This document shows positions 41,736 to 55,200 of a DNA stretch of 64,000 nucleotides, one piece after another. The DNA is from Lytechinus variegatus (lineage: Eukaryota > Echinodermata > Echinoidea > Temnopleuroida > Toxopneustidae), in assembly GCF_018143015.1 (NCBI RefSeq), contig NC_054748.1, positions 11,832,967-11,896,966 on the forward strand, in the 5' to 3' direction. The notes beneath the pieces are model-generated. The model worked only from the letters and a program-made list of their open reading frames with translations. It ran no database searches and was not told the DNA's origin. Each line of letters opens with the position of its first letter. Position 1 is the first letter of the stretch. The translations under genes and the position numbers were made by a program.

Positions 41736-43224
41736 CTCAAAATATTTTTTTAGATAGATGGAGCTATACTAATGCTTAATGTTATTACTATTATTGTTAA
41801 TATTTATTTATTTTATTCATTTATTTATCATTTATTTATTTATTCATTTATCTATATCTATCCGGGTTTTTTTTTTTATTCATTTATTCATTCATTCTTT
41901 CCTTCATTAGGAAAAAACAGGCATTCAACGCCATAATTACAAAGAAGTTTTTTTCATCATATTGAAAATATTCCCTGGTATAATGAGATAATGAGGAACA
42001 GGAGAATAATAGACACCTAACTGTGTGCTATAGCCGGGTGGGGTCACTCAGGAAGTTCGAGTTCAACTAAAGTTTGTGGAGAATATTTATAATAATTGTT
42101 ATATCCAATGAAAGGCATAATAATTGCATTTCCTTCCATTGAAAATAGAAGGATTTAGTGAAAATACTCGTCATAATGCCCAACTTCCCGTTCTGATTTT
42201 CTCTATTTCGAACTTCAAGATGATGCTATACTCACTGGAACAAAAGAACACCGTCAGACCTGTGTAGATCCTTATAATTCAGTATCAGAAAATGTGTTTC
42301 TTTGTGTATTTCATTAACAAAAAAATACATAGGTTTATCTTTTAAATCTCGAAATTTTCCGCTCGCGCTTCGCGCTTGCATCAATTGTTTAGTTAATTAT
42401 ATTTAAGTTACAAAAGTGCTTAGAATTCCCATTCTTCAGGTAAAAATGTTTTTAAAAAACTCGCGCTTCGCTCTCACATTATTAGATTGTTTTGAATATG
42501 TAAAGTCTTCATGGCTTACTGCAAGCAGTCTTTAACAGGTACCTTTTCCATCAATTAATTTCTGCTCGCGCTTCGCTTTCGTAGTAATTATTTAGTTGCA
42601 TACACATCTTAAGACTACCACTTCAAAGAAACCAAAAATCATCTTCGATCGAGCGGCCGATCGGGGAAAATATGGCTGATAAAAAAAAAATCAACATGTT
42701 GCTCTTCTAGTCTAAATATAAATATTTTCAGCCCGGACCATCTCTTTAATGATGGAGAATATTAGTGTCAGGGATACAAATTGGCACTTATGCGCCACCC
42801 CAATGCGTGAGGAATGACAATGTATGTTACAAATGCATTATTATAAAGCATCATCAATAAAACACATTATGATAGCTACATATTAGGCAATCGATTTTTT
42901 TTCTAAAGTGTTCATTTTAATAATTCCTCCTATATGCATTCAGAATATTGCATTTTATGTATATTTTTTGCAGTTTATTCTGCTCGCTCACAATTAATAA
43001 AACTGAAATGTTCAACTGTGTAACTTTTGTCAGGAAATGATGTTTAATGGTTCCGCAAACGCAGCGCATATTATAGGCGGCGATTTCATGAGATATTTGG
43101 TCCATGGGGGGGTGAGATTACACTCTCCCATACGTGCTTTACAAAAAAAGATCGGGGGTATGTCGCCCCTCCTCTCCCCCGGATCGCCGCAAATGACGCA
43201 GTGTGTATTTTTTTTTATGATGAT

Positions 43225-43282
43225 CCTTATATGTCAGGATTTTATATCAATAAACTTTTGAATTTGAATTTGAATTTGTAGG
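43225..43282 (+). repeat. Possible LINE 3' tail with GAATTT repeat
   Basis: A polyadenylation-like ATCAATAAACTTTTGAATTT followed by GAATTTGAATTTG resembles the short tandem tails of CR1-like LINEs. No ORF is attached. Confidence 0.35.
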
Positions 43283-44159
43283 TCCTATATCTCTCATAAC
43301 TTGAAAGCCACGGAAAAAATCAATCTTCTAGGTCCATTGATGGGGGGGGAATTGTTATTATAGAAAATAAAGAAATTTTATTTCATTTGAGTGCACTAAA
43401 ATGGGGGCCAATATTTTTTTTATTGTCTACTCATAGCAAAATGAAGTTCCCCTCACGGGGATTCATTCCTAGCTTACACTCCTACATAAAATCATGGGTC
43501 CTTACAAAGTATTTTTAATGCATTTGGCGTTAACGTTATTTTGCCAGTTAACGCGTAAAAAAATCATGAAAATGACTATTTACATTTTTGGGCATGTTGA
43601 AGTCCCCCAGTTTGAAACAAAAAAATCTCCTTGGCCACTAAAAAAGACCAATCGTAAAATGAATAAAGAAAGAAAAAAATAATAATTGTACCAAAAAGAA
43701 ACATCTCTAAAACGCTTATAAATTCCACTTAGCATGAAGATGGTTATCGGAAACCCCTTTACGAGCTCCACTTCTGAGAATGCACCCCAGTGACCAGATA
43801 TCTACACCCCTCTCTGCCCCCTATGACAGTGACGTGGCCCTTCCTCTTGTAATTTCATATTTCCTCTCGCCATTCTGGAGGAAAACTACTTTTGTCACAG
43901 GGCACGATATTCGCGTGTTCCTGCTGAAACTTAATAAAAGGGAAATTCAAATTACCAACGAAAAAAGAGTGCACCCCTTATGCAAGAATGACAATATTCT
44001 AAGTTAGTAATCTAAGCAGCGGGGCGTCAATAGAGGGGACTGTTCAACCATGTAGACTCGTATTGGTGGATGGAAACACCGTAAGCGAGCCCCCACCCCC
44101 CCAAAAAAAAAAATAGACAAAAGTAAAATAAATGAATCAAATACAACATAAATGAATAA

Positions 44160-44345
44160 CAAATAAATGAATAGATAGATAGAAAGATAGATAGATAGAT
44201 AGATAGAAAGATGGATAGATAGATAGATAGATGGATAGATAGATAGATAGATAGAGATAGATAAATGAATAAATATGTAAATAAATAAATAAGTAAATAT
44301 ATATATATAAATTAATTAATTAATCAATTAATTAATTGATGAATT
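44160..44345 (+). repeat. GATA/AATA microsatellite
   Basis: Tandem AGATAGATAGATAGAT changing to AAATAAATAAGTAAAT and then ATTAATTAATTAATC. Confidence 0.9.
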
Positions 44346-44714
44346 GATGAATAACCGAATAGTACATGTATAAATGATTAAAAAAAAACACGCTTAAATG
44401 CAGCTCTTCCTGTTTAAGACAGGATGTCCATGCATTGTGCTATTATATGGTATATTAATTTTGTAGCATGGATCTATTAAATTTAGGGTATCAAACATGC
44501 AAACCAACAAAAAAGAAACTGAGATAAAGGAACATGGCTATTTAAGAAAAGCAGTTAAAACGAAAATTGGGCCAATGTTTTGGGGCATTATGTCTACATT
44601 GGTATATTCACTCGTGCTTAGGGTATACCCCCCCCCCCATGGAGTTTTTTGCGATATCTAAAATTCTTCTAAAATTAGGGCCAAGTAAATCAGAGAGTAT
44701 ACACTTATAGAGGG

Positions 44715-44950
44715 ATACTCCAGGCTGGGAATTCTATAATTTGGACAAAATGAGACAAACAAAACATTGAAAATCTGATCAAAATCTGACAAGGAACAAC
44801 ACATTAAAGTTATGACATTTTAGAAATTTGTTTTATTTAATAGGTGAAACATTTTCTTCATGAATATTCAATGAGCAAACCAATGTTGTCATTTCCCTCA
44901 CTTACTATTTCGTATTTTATTAAAAATGAAATCATGTTCAGCATTTTTTC
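44715..44950 (+). mobile_element. Fold-back-family relative, one arm (CCAGGCTGGG end)
   Basis: It starts GATACTCCAGGCTGGG and carries AAAGTTATGACATTTTAGAA, ATGAATATTCAATGAGC and CACTTACTATTTCGTATTTT, matching the layout of the 20019 fold-back family with different ends. The opposite arm type is seen at 53030-53240. Confidence 0.5.
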
Positions 44951-45834
44951 CTCCAAGAACTAAATTAATTGGATTGATAACATAGGGCATTAGATATTGA
45001 AATCTGAAAAGTTTTTAGCTCGACCTTCGCGCTCGCATATTTAGGAAGATAAACATTCTTTCATGATTATAATGAGTGCATCTTATGAATAATCTGAAAA
45101 AAAATATCAGCTCATGCTTCGCGATCGTAATTAAATTGTTTAATGTGTGCTTAAGCTGTCAGTTTATTTCGAATATCAAAGATTTGCAGCGCGAATTAAC
45201 GCGCTCGTATCAATATGTTTAATAATATGATTACAAGAAGTGATTAGATTGTTTATATCTAAATCGAAAAATAATATTAGCTCGCGCTTAACTTTTTAGC
45301 GGTCGTATATTTATAAACTGTCCAATTTTCAGGTCGGAATAAAAAATAATCATCTTTTGAGAAAACTGTTCAGTAAGAAACCTATCCTGTTTACTGTGAT
45401 AAAAATTGCTTTGCCTAAGAATGTCAAGGTTTCAGACCGGAAAAAAGCTTGAATCAATTGTTTAGTTAGATGGCCTGGTCAAATACAAAAAAATGATGGA
45501 ATGTCAAGTTTTCAGGTCGGAATACCAACAATTTTCAGCTCGGGCTTCGCGCTCGCATTAATTGTTTTAATTACATTATGCATCTTGTTCATGATCATAA
45601 ACTGCTGCTCAGAATGTGATTTTTAGGTCTAAAAATGAGCTCGCGCTTCATTTACCTTACTTTGTAAGATTAATGCTAAGATGCCTCAATTGATAATAGA
45701 CTACCTCTTAAAAAAATAAGTATATATTTTTTTATTCTATTTTAATCAGCTTTTATCAGCCGATAGGGTAAATTTTGGATGAAACAATCATCCCCCGATC
45801 GTTGAAAGCTGGATCCGCACCTGAGAGGGAAGAG

Positions 45835-46330
45835 GGAATAGATAGGAGAGAGAGAAGAAGAACAAAAATAAGGTTCTCAGGGCACTGGAGTACAGATAGG
45901 GGGCTGGAGCGCTTGCTCCCCCCCCCCAAAAAAAAAAAATAATAATAATAGAATAAAATGAGAAGAGGAAAGGAAAGCTAGGAAAGAGAGGACGGTGAAA
46001 TATGATATCATTCTCTGAATATTATGTCAAAATCTATCCCAAAATTGGATAAAGTATGTCAAAATTTTTGCTTACTCGCTTCCCTTGCTCGCAAATTTTT
46101 AAATAAATTTTGCCCGATGCGCCAAATATCAAGCCCCTCAAATTTTTTGGCTCATTAGGCCATCGACTCAGGGACACAGAGAGAGGAAAGAATGAAGGGG
46201 AAAGAGATAATGAGAATGATTAGAAGGTATTAAGGGAAATGAGAGTAAAGAGGGTAAAAAAATATATGGATATTCATAGGCGGATCCAGGGGGCAGAGCC
46301 CCCCCCCCCCCCTATTGGCGGAGCAAAAAA
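45835..46330. mobile_element. Degenerate CGGATCCAGG-end element pieces
   Basis: Several GGATCC-containing ends with poly-C, poly-A and purine-rich stuffing occur here: GAAAGCTGGATCCGCACC (45805), CCCCCCCCCAAAAAAA (45920), GGCGGATCCAGGGGGCAGAG (46280) followed by CCCCCTATTGGCGGAGC. No ORF is present. Confidence 0.45.
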
Positions 46331-46923
46331 AGGGAAAGGAAGGGGAAAAGGGAGAAAGAGGGGAGAGAAAAAAGAAGAGGGGGAAGACGATTGAATAAAA
46401 AAAATTAAAATGAGGGGAAGACTTGGAAAATAAAGCAAATTTTTCATGTCACTATATAAAACTTTCGCTCGCGCTTCGCGCTCGCATTGCCCATTAAGAC
46501 AGTGATTAACATAACTTGTTCAATATGGGGCTTAAATATCAAGTTTGGAAGTCAATATACAAAACATATTTCACCTCGGAAATCGAACTTTCATTATTTG
46601 ATGTGATTTACAAATTGATTTTTATAAAGTGCTCTTTGTCAGTTTTATGGTCAGAATATTAACATTTTCTGCTCGCGCATCGCGTGCTCACAAATTTTGA
46701 TTTATCAGGTATTTGTTATTTTCGTGTATTCCATAAAGTTTTCAAAATATCAATTTTCAGACCTGATTGTCAAAAAGACGTATCAGCTCTCGCTGCCATG
46801 CTCGCATTTTGATTGGCGAGTTAAGTATGTGTCAATATTGATTACACAACAAACTACTTAAAATCCCCTTTTCATGACAGTTTATCAAAAATTTAAGATC
46901 GCGCTTTGCGCTCGCTTTGATTT

Positions 46924-47845
46924 GTCTCACCTGCATAGCAGAGTGAGACTATAGGCGCCGCTTTTCCGACGGCGGCGGCGATGGCGGCGGCGTCAACATC
47001 AAATCTTAACCTGGGTTAAGTTTTTGAAATGACATCATAACTTAGAAAGTTTATGGGCCTAGTTCATGAAACTTGGACATAAGGTTAATCAAGTATCACC
47101 AAACATCCTGCATGAGTTTCACGACACATGACCAAGGTCAAAGGTCATTTAGGGTTAATGAACTTTGGCCGATTTGGGGGTATCTGTTGAATTACAATCA
47201 AAACTTTAAAAGTTTTTTGATCTCATTCATGAAACTTGGACATAATAGTAATCAAGTATCACTAAACATCCTGTGCAAGTTTCAGGTCACATGATCAAGG
47301 TCAAAAGTTATTTAGGGTCAATGAACTTTGGCTGAATTGGGGGTATTTGTTGAATTACCATCATAACTTTGAAAGTATGTTGGTCTAGTTCATAAAACTT
47401 GGACATAAGAGTAATCAAGTATCACTGAACATCCTGTGCGCATTTTAGGTCACATGACCATGGTCAAAGGTCAATGAACTTTGGCCATAATGGGGTATCT
47501 GTTGAAATACCATCATAACTTTGCAAGTTTATTGATCTGACTTTTGAAACTTGGACATAAGAGTAATCAAGTATCACTGAATATCCTGTGCAAGTTTCAG
47601 GTCACATGATCAAGGTCAAAGGTCGTGTGAGATCAATGAACTTTGGCCGCATCAGTGGGGGTATTTGTTGAATTACCATCCTATCTCTGTAAGTGTATTG
47701 GTCTAATTCATAAAACGTGGAAATAAGAGTAACCAACTATCACTGAACATCTTGTGTGAGTTATAGTAGTTTTCAAAGTCAGCACTGCTGCTATGTTGAT
47801 TCGCGTGATGCAGGTGAGACGGCCGCGCAGAGGCATTCCACTTGT
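46924..47845 (+). mobile_element. GTCTCACCTGC element carrying DR1-like repeats (copy 2)
   Basis: It starts GTCTCACCTGC (46924-46934) and ends GCAGGTGAGAC (47810-47820) plus CATTCCACTTG. Five diverged internal repeats match the copy at 22092. Only the DR1 at 47135-47147 is perfect; others read AGGTCAAAAGTTA, TGGTCAAAGGTCA and AGGTCAAAGGTCG. It is inserted inside the GCTCGCGC repeat zone and is not interrupted by the AGGCGG element. Confidence 0.8.
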
Positions 47846-48700
47846 CATGATAAAAGATGTTTTTTAAATGCTTTTCGATTCTATAGGATCAAATCTGAAA
47901 TGAGCGCGCATCTGCTCGCGCTTTGTGCTCGCATTATTAATGTAGGAAGATCCCCTATTACTCATCCTGTTCATGATTTACAAAACATGAATAGAGTGTC
48001 CCGTTTTTTAGGTCTAAATCTCGATTTTTTTCCGCTCGCGCTTCACATTAATTGTTTAGTTATATAGCTATCCTGTTCACGATTACATATATTGATTAAA
48101 ACTTTCCATTCTTTACGTAGAAATGTCAAAAAAATTTAGCTCGCGCTTCGCGTTCGCATTATTTGATTGTTGAAATATTTACGTCTCTATGGCTAAGTAC
48201 AGTGCAAGCAGTCCCGGCGTATAGGGCCTACCTTTTCAAAACGCATATAAAAATTTTCTGCTCGCGCTTTGCGCTCGCATTATTAATGTATAAGGAAGAT
48301 CCCCAATTACTCATCCTTTTCATGATTTACAAAACGTGAATAGATCGCGTGTCTCGTTTCTAGGTCTAAATCTCGAAATTTCCCGCTCGTTTTGTTTAGT
48401 TATTTACCTATTCTGTTTAAGTTACAAAAAGTGCTTAGAATTTCCATTCTATAGGTTATAGAATTATAGATAGGTTATAAAATTATAAATCAAAAATCCT
48501 TTACACAAAATTGATTATTTGTAACTTTGTTATAACTTTTATGACCTTATGGTTGACTTGTTAGGATTGTATAAATAGTAGTTGTTGAAATGTAGGGAAT
48601 ATAGCAGTAGGTAGGCCTACCTTTTCGATCATTTCAAAACGTGTATAAAAAAATTTCTGCTCGCGCTTTGCGTTTGTATAGTAATTATTTAGTTGCATGA

Positions 48701-49205
48701 TATTATAATTATGTTATATTTATGTTGATTGATAAGAATAAAGTTAAGTAACTATTATAGGACCAGCCCCTTCAAACAAACAAACAAACAAAGATCATGT
48801 TTGAGTGGCCGATCGGGGAAAATATGGCTGGTAAAAAATCCCCCCCCCCTATTGGCGAAGGCTGGTTCCGCCCCTGGATATTTACATGCTTCAAAAGAAA
48901 AAAAAAATGTCGTTCACAATAGGAATATCGGAGTGGCACGCGACCAAACGCGTGTCGGATTTCTCGACAATCACTGTAACGGAACATTTTCAATACGATT
49001 CTTCGGTTTAGTGGAATAAGTTAAATGAATAGATAAATGAGTTATTCAAAGTATGAGAAGAATTTTGTTTAATCTTCCATTTTTTGAACTGCCAAAGAAA
49101 AGTTAACATGCGTAAAATTACCCCTTTGTGTCGACGCATTCGATCAGGCGATCGATGAATGCAAAATACAGCGCGGGCTATGCAAAAAATTTGACCTGCT
49201 CCTCG
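48701..49205. other. End of the repeat zone, upstream flank of DNAI7-like gene
   Basis: A CCCCCCCCTATTGGCGAAGG then GGTTCCGCCCCTGG end (48840-48877) closes the repeat zone. From 48900 the composition becomes more CpG-containing, with CGAT and CGCG words, up to the gene start. No gene is seen. Confidence 0.4.
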
Positions 49206-49211
49206 ATCAAT

Positions 49212-49223
49212 TGCGCATGCGCA
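49212..49223. promoter_or_regulatory. Perfect NRF1 palindrome before the DNAI7-like ATG
   Basis: TGCGCATGCGCA is a perfect NRF1 site, 53 bases before the start codon, as is common in TATA-less animal promoters. A few bases on, ATGGCAA (49228-49234) and TTGCCAT (49242-49248) are inverted half-sites resembling RFX halves, but in the outward-facing order rather than the X-box order. Confidence 0.55.
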
Positions 49224-49275
49224 CATAATGGCAATTTTGCGTTGCCATCTTTCGCTGAGAACAAACAGAGGCACC

Positions 49276-49278
49276 ATG
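49276..49278 (+). CDS. DNAI7: DNAI7-like gene, exon 1 coding part (ATG only)
   Basis: GCACCATG is followed directly by GTGAGTAACC, so the exon supplies the 5' untranslated region and the start codon alone. The next exon begins CCTCCAAAG, giving M-P-P-K. Confidence 0.6.
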
Positions 49279-52200
49279 GTGAGTAACCGGCGGAAGAAAT
49301 TCGATAATTTCGTATGAAGCTGACTCATTGTGGGGTTAAAATGTATTAATTTTCTTTCACTGTTAGCTAAGGATGTCATCCGCTCTTTCAGCTATTATCA
49401 TGTTGCCTGTTTCTGGGCCAACATCCAGCTCAATTTATGTGATAATTTTTGGCAAGTTGTGTTGGCGTGGCGCTTTCAAGCGTACCGGTAGCAGCATGTA
49501 TTGTGTACACATGTTGGGTTGCTCCGCGACTATTCTGTTGTCAATTACACTGTCAAAATGTCCCTAGAATTCAATAAAAACCGACCCAGATAGCAACTTC
49601 AGTGTTATTTCCTTTGTCCCTAAGATATGTGCTGTGTGTTTGCGATGAAAGTGACAAAATACATGGTCATTTTCAGCTCATGTCGCTAAAACAAGTTCGA
49701 CTTCGAGTTATCTGATATTGAAATCTAGAAATTTTAGAAAGTGCCGGTTTGCGTGGTCTACGGTATAATTTTGGCGGGCTTGCGTGAGTGCACCGGCGGC
49801 CACCGTATTGAGGCGCCGGGGCCGGGAGAGTTGGAAGTTGTGTGCGAGTGTGAATGAGAGGCTACATGTAAGAAATTGTGGTGTGAATCTGGGACTGGGT
49901 GTCTGATGGCACCCTGAATCCTGATACATGTACCGGTACTACTTGAACTTGATTTCTACGTACTTGGCCTACATGTAGGTTAGATTACATCATGTGGTGT
50001 CATATAATTAGGGGTAAATTCCTGATTCATTGGTTGCACCCATTCAATGAACAACCAAGTTCTGCAGTACGCCATGTGTGGCAAAATAAGGTTGGCAATG
50101 CCAATGTCCGACAAATCTGACAGTGTCGGATTCCATTATTTACAGCTAATCATATATATTGGCTCTTTATAAGTAAATTTGTTTATTTTAATTTTTTTAA
50201 AAATTAAAAATAGAGATTGGAAATTGCCATATTTCCACCAATATAGGTCGTACACAAAAATATGCCCAAAATTCAAGCGTTTCTGGTGAATACAAAAATA
50301 ATTCCCAAGTTACTATGAAAATGAAAAATTAATTGCAATTAGGGCCTAGATCTATATGGAAATGGTATTTTTGGTCACAAAAGTTATATTTTAATGATTT
50401 TTAAAGTGTTTATTGTGTCTTCACTGGGATACCATAGCTGTAGATTCCCCACAGGCAGGATGGTTGTAGTGAGCAAGTGATTGGTTGTGAGATCTGACTA
50501 GATGACACGTTAGATCTAACAGATTATAGTCGACGTGCATTGATTTTAAATTTGGCCCTTTTCGGTAGTGCAATGGGGTCAAAATCAGTGTTAGAATTAT
50601 AGATGCCCTACATGTAAGCCAGGCTTAATGTTAAATGCCTGTTTTTGCAACTGAGATTTATTTAAAGATAATTGACCTTGTTTAGCAAACTTAAATCTAG
50701 ATCTATAGTTTATAGCTCAATTTTTGCCCAGATTTCCTAAATGTCCGTTTAAAAATTATCAATTTAAGATCTACGGGATATTTTTTTTCAATGAAATTGA
50801 GCATAAAATACTGCTCTATTTTGGCATTGATCCTGATGTCCAAAATTTCGGAGTCTGACTATAAAGGCAAACTTGATTTTTTTTTGGGGGGGGGTATCAG
50901 CGAAAGTTTTACTGACATAATAATAATGTGTCAGTGAAATGGAAGCTGAAATAGAGCTGTTATGGAGACTGATTTGGCTAAAACTTGGATGATCAATTAA
51001 TAAAACATTGGAGATCAATTCTAGTTGTGAATAATTAACCCCCCCCCCCAAAAAAAAAAAAAATAAGTACAGATGGTATTTTAAGATGATCAAAGCTATG
51101 ACAATATTTGAACATATTGTCTATAATGTAGGCCTAACTGTAATTTGTGGTAAAAAGCGTAAAGATCATTATGTAGGAAAAACAAATACCAAAATGCATG
51201 TATTCTTCATTCTCTTATATTGATTTTCTTACCAGATTTGAAATGGTTCCTTGTGTTATGTTTTATTTGTCATGCAAAGGAAAAGAACATTTCTCAAGTC
51301 TCATTTTATAAGATCTAGAGGATTATTTAATGAGAACAGCTCTATTGAAATTGTATTTGTTGAATTTTGTAGCTGCATTATGGGGAAAATGACATTTCTG
51401 TTTGGCAAAATTTTTCACTTTATCACAATTTGCTTGTGGTTTTAAACTCAAATTAATAAAATGAATAATGATAGTATCATTGAGTGTCAAATTTCCTATC
51501 TGAGCATTTATGGAGAAGTCTGACATTTATAAATTCACAACAGCAGTCGTGAGATTCAGAGAAGCTTATAATCAAGATGAGGAGTGTCATTTTCTGGTTA
51601 AGCCCCTCCGTACCTGTGATCGACATGAAATTGGTGAAATGTTCTCATCCTTTTTTTCTACAGTAATTATTTTAATGAAATGCCTCATTAAGTTTGAAGG
51701 TTATTCATTTAATCCTGAAAGATGATTGTAAATTTAAAAAAAATAACATGTTTTGATGTACCAAGTGTTTCATTTGCCTTTATCACTGCTGATGTGCGTT
51801 CATGAAATGTTGGCATGTGTGATGTATGAAATACAAGTGCATGATTACTTGTCTTTACAGTACAACCCATGAATTGCCATCCACTCAATATATTCCCATT
51901 TGCAAGTGCTTTCAATACATTTTAAGTGCTATAATGTACACCAAGTTTATATGAGCCCACATATAGTGTATATTATTCAGGGTGGTACAGGTCAGAGTTA
52001 TTCTATTCCTTACACTGCACTCATAGTGTGAATGTACATGTATGATTTATGGATTCAAGTATACAATAGCAAATGATAATGACTAAACTGAACGTTTCCT
52101 CACTGGGCACCAAAGGCAGGAAGGAGTTAGCCCTGGCTATCCTCATCTTTGTGTATAGAAGGAAATGCCCTTTATGCCTGGCTTTGTATCCATATGGGTT

Positions 52201-55200
52201 AACACATGTCATCGACATTGTATAGAAAATGTGGTCTGTAACATAGTATTCATTGAATACACTGTCCAAATGATGTAGTTGTGCAGTACTAACCAAATGC
52301 CTGTTTCATGTACATTCACAGCTTTCACATATTAATACAATGGCATCAATTGTACTGTCATAGATTATCGTTTTGTTGACATCCATGTACTGTAGTCTGT
52401 TTGTTCTTTTAGGTGAACAATTTTTCTTTTCTATTATAACCAGCTCTCAAACATTGGATGTGCTAAAAAGGGGAAAGAAATATATAAAGTAGAGCTTGAT
52501 GTACATGTAGTTAGTAAAAAAAAGAAGTAATTTTTGCTTCCCCAATGAACACACATTGTTGTGATGGTACATGTACAACAGTCTGTGATTAATGGATAGC
52601 GTTGCTAGATTCCATGTCCGCAGAGTGTACATTAATTGCATGGGATTCCAAGTTATCATCTGTCAATTCTCTACCCTATACCCCAACCAAATGACCTTGT
52701 ACGCCAAAACCCATCCAGACATGACGGTCAAATTTGAGATGGCAGGCCGCATCGTCGGTCTGGAAACGATGACTTTACCATGAATGAAGTTCATACTCTT
52801 GTCCATGTACTGTCAGTCTGTTTAATATACTGTACATACATATACATGCACTTTGCTTTAATACCAGACAGACCATTGGACCATATGTGATGTACATTGC
52901 AATGAGTTTTAAACTTTTATTTGAAAACTGTAATCGTTCCATTGTTTAACACGAATATACTTGAGAATGCACTTTAATCAGTTGTTAATCCAATGTTCTA
53001 GTTCTTGGTAGAAAATTTTTGAATAAACCTTATTTCATATAATAAAATACAAAAGAGCAAGTGGGATGTGACATCAGCCCACCTAATGAATATTCATGAC
53101 AACATCCCTAGAACTGTTTCACCGGAATAATGCAAATCTTTAAAATTCAATTATCCGAATTTAATCAAATTTTCAGCATTTTGTTATGTGAACTCCATTT
53201 ATTTAGATAGAAATGTTTTCAGCCCGGAGCATCTCTTGAAGCTCTCGTAACTGAAACGGCAATAAAAAAAATTACTTTCCATATTTCCTATTGTTGTTAA
53301 ACCATTCATTTGAAAAGTGTTAATGTCATTGTCAATAAATTTGAATTGAGTCAAGGTGGTACATTATTGAGTAAATTAAATAAGTATACAAATTATTTTA
53401 TTAAACTAAAGGAATGTATTTTTTTCCTCTCTCCCACCAGCCTCCAAAGCCAAAGTCACCCGCTAAGGGAAAGGGTAAAGGGAAACTTAGCAAAGCTGAG
53501 AAAGAAAGATTGAAGAAAGAAGAAGAAGCCCAGCAATTAAAGGAAGAAGGTTTGTCATTCTGTTCTTTTTACAACATGCCATTAGTAATCAGCAATTTGT
53601 TATTAGCAATCAGTCCTTATATCGTCCAAATTATGAAGGGAAAATATTGTTTCCCCCTTTTCATTGTTTGAGTGTTTCAGGATTTTAGATTTCATGGTAT
53701 GTGAACCTTTGTTGTTTATGTGCTTGAAATTTCAATAAAACACGTTCACTTTCAATTCCATTGAAAAACATATTTGCACTTTCCCTTGTGTATTGTGTAT
53801 TTTAAGTGAAAGGATTAAACAGGATTCATCAGTAAATACATTTACAGGTTTAAGAAGAAAATATTTAAAGTTTGTTTTGAGGGGAAAAAAAGAATCGATA
53901 ATTCTGTGCATACATGTATGTAAAATTGTCTGTGTTTAAAGTACACAAAGATGAGTTACTGTACTGTGGGTTTTTTTTGGGGGGGGGCATTTCATGAAAC
54001 AAATTGCGTTTTACAGACTATTAAATGAAATCCTTGCATCTGATTGGCTCAGGACAAATTTACCCATGAAAATAACAAGATGCTTGATGAAACAGTCCCT
54101 TGCATAACTCATACCCTAGTGACTTTGTCAAGTACAATTCTCCTATTAGCACTAATAAGACAGAGGATGTGAATATGTAATTGATAATGGCTTTGGGAAG
54201 TCTAGTAGGTTAATACACTTTGATTGGAAATGTCCTTTTCACCCTTAATCTACACTTGGACATGTGGGGGTCTGAAACAAAAAACAATCCCTTGTCTTAA
54301 TTGTTTCATTTCCCTCCCATGTACAGTGTTGATAAAGATTTTTAGATCTATTTTTTGCCCTATGAATTGGTATGCATGTACCAACCTATTCATGTTTATG
54401 ACTGAAAATTGAAATATGTAAATATTTTAGTCAATTACGAGCTTAAAATTTGCTTATTTTACCTGTATATCTCCAAGGGGATATTCCCTCCAAATTGCCC
54501 CTCCAATCCAGATCAGTAATTAGCCTAATAAAATACTGTGTTTTTAATGGTGAAATGTATGTATTGTACCAGAAATTATTATTTTTTTAAATATATTTGC
54601 ATGTAATTGTATATTGAAATAGAATGCCCTGAATATATCTTGCCCATAGAGTATTTGTTTTCAAGTACAGCATTACATCAAATATGTCGTATTGCATTAC
54701 ACTCACTATATTTTTGTTACATTTTGAAGTTTTGCTTCATAAAAGGATCACATGTTTTCAAAATGTAACAAAAGAAATAGTGAGTTGATAATGCAATAGA
54801 ACATACTTGATGTATTGTCCTTTACTTGTGCACAGCATGGTTCATGTAAAGAGCACTGATGTTGCTGACCTTCACTTTTGAGGAGCATGATCACGCCGGT
54901 GCTCCTTTAAAAAAATGATATCAAAATATCATGCTCCTTATTTAAAAAAAAAAACCTTCACCAAAAGTTGCTGAAACCTCACATTTTACATCTTCACATT
55001 CATGAAATAGGCTTCCATCCTATACAACTCTTTGAAACCACTTCGATCTAGTTGGAAACCACCTAAAAAATGAACATTCACCTCTTTACCGACTCCAACC
55101 CATGGAGCTAAACACGGTAAACACTGCAGTCCCATATGTAGATTTTCATGGTGTTGATGTAATACGATCAATAATGATCAACGATCGTTTTCAGTTACTG

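Larger units (their letters stand above)
42340..48700 (+). repeat. Dispersed quasi-periodic GCTCGCGCTTCGCGCTCGCA repeat zone
   Basis: About seventeen copies of the GC-rich motif, with variants, recur on the plus strand: near 42361, 42460, 42564, 45016, 45110, 45537, 45640, 46465, 46671, 46785, 46895, 47912, 48033, 48139, 48259, 48385 and 48659. They are mostly 100-220 bases apart and separated by AT-rich linkers with AATTGTTTAGTTA and CATGATTTACAAA phrases. The zone is gene-free. It is probably the interior of one or several old non-autonomous elements; the pair GGCCGATCGGGGAAAATATG at 42656 and 48807 may be shared internal landmarks. Confidence 0.65.

Noticed and set aside
49708-49929. Minus-strand open frame over the CpG-rich patch
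   Set aside because: No family resemblance; CpG-rich sequence often lacks stops by composition.
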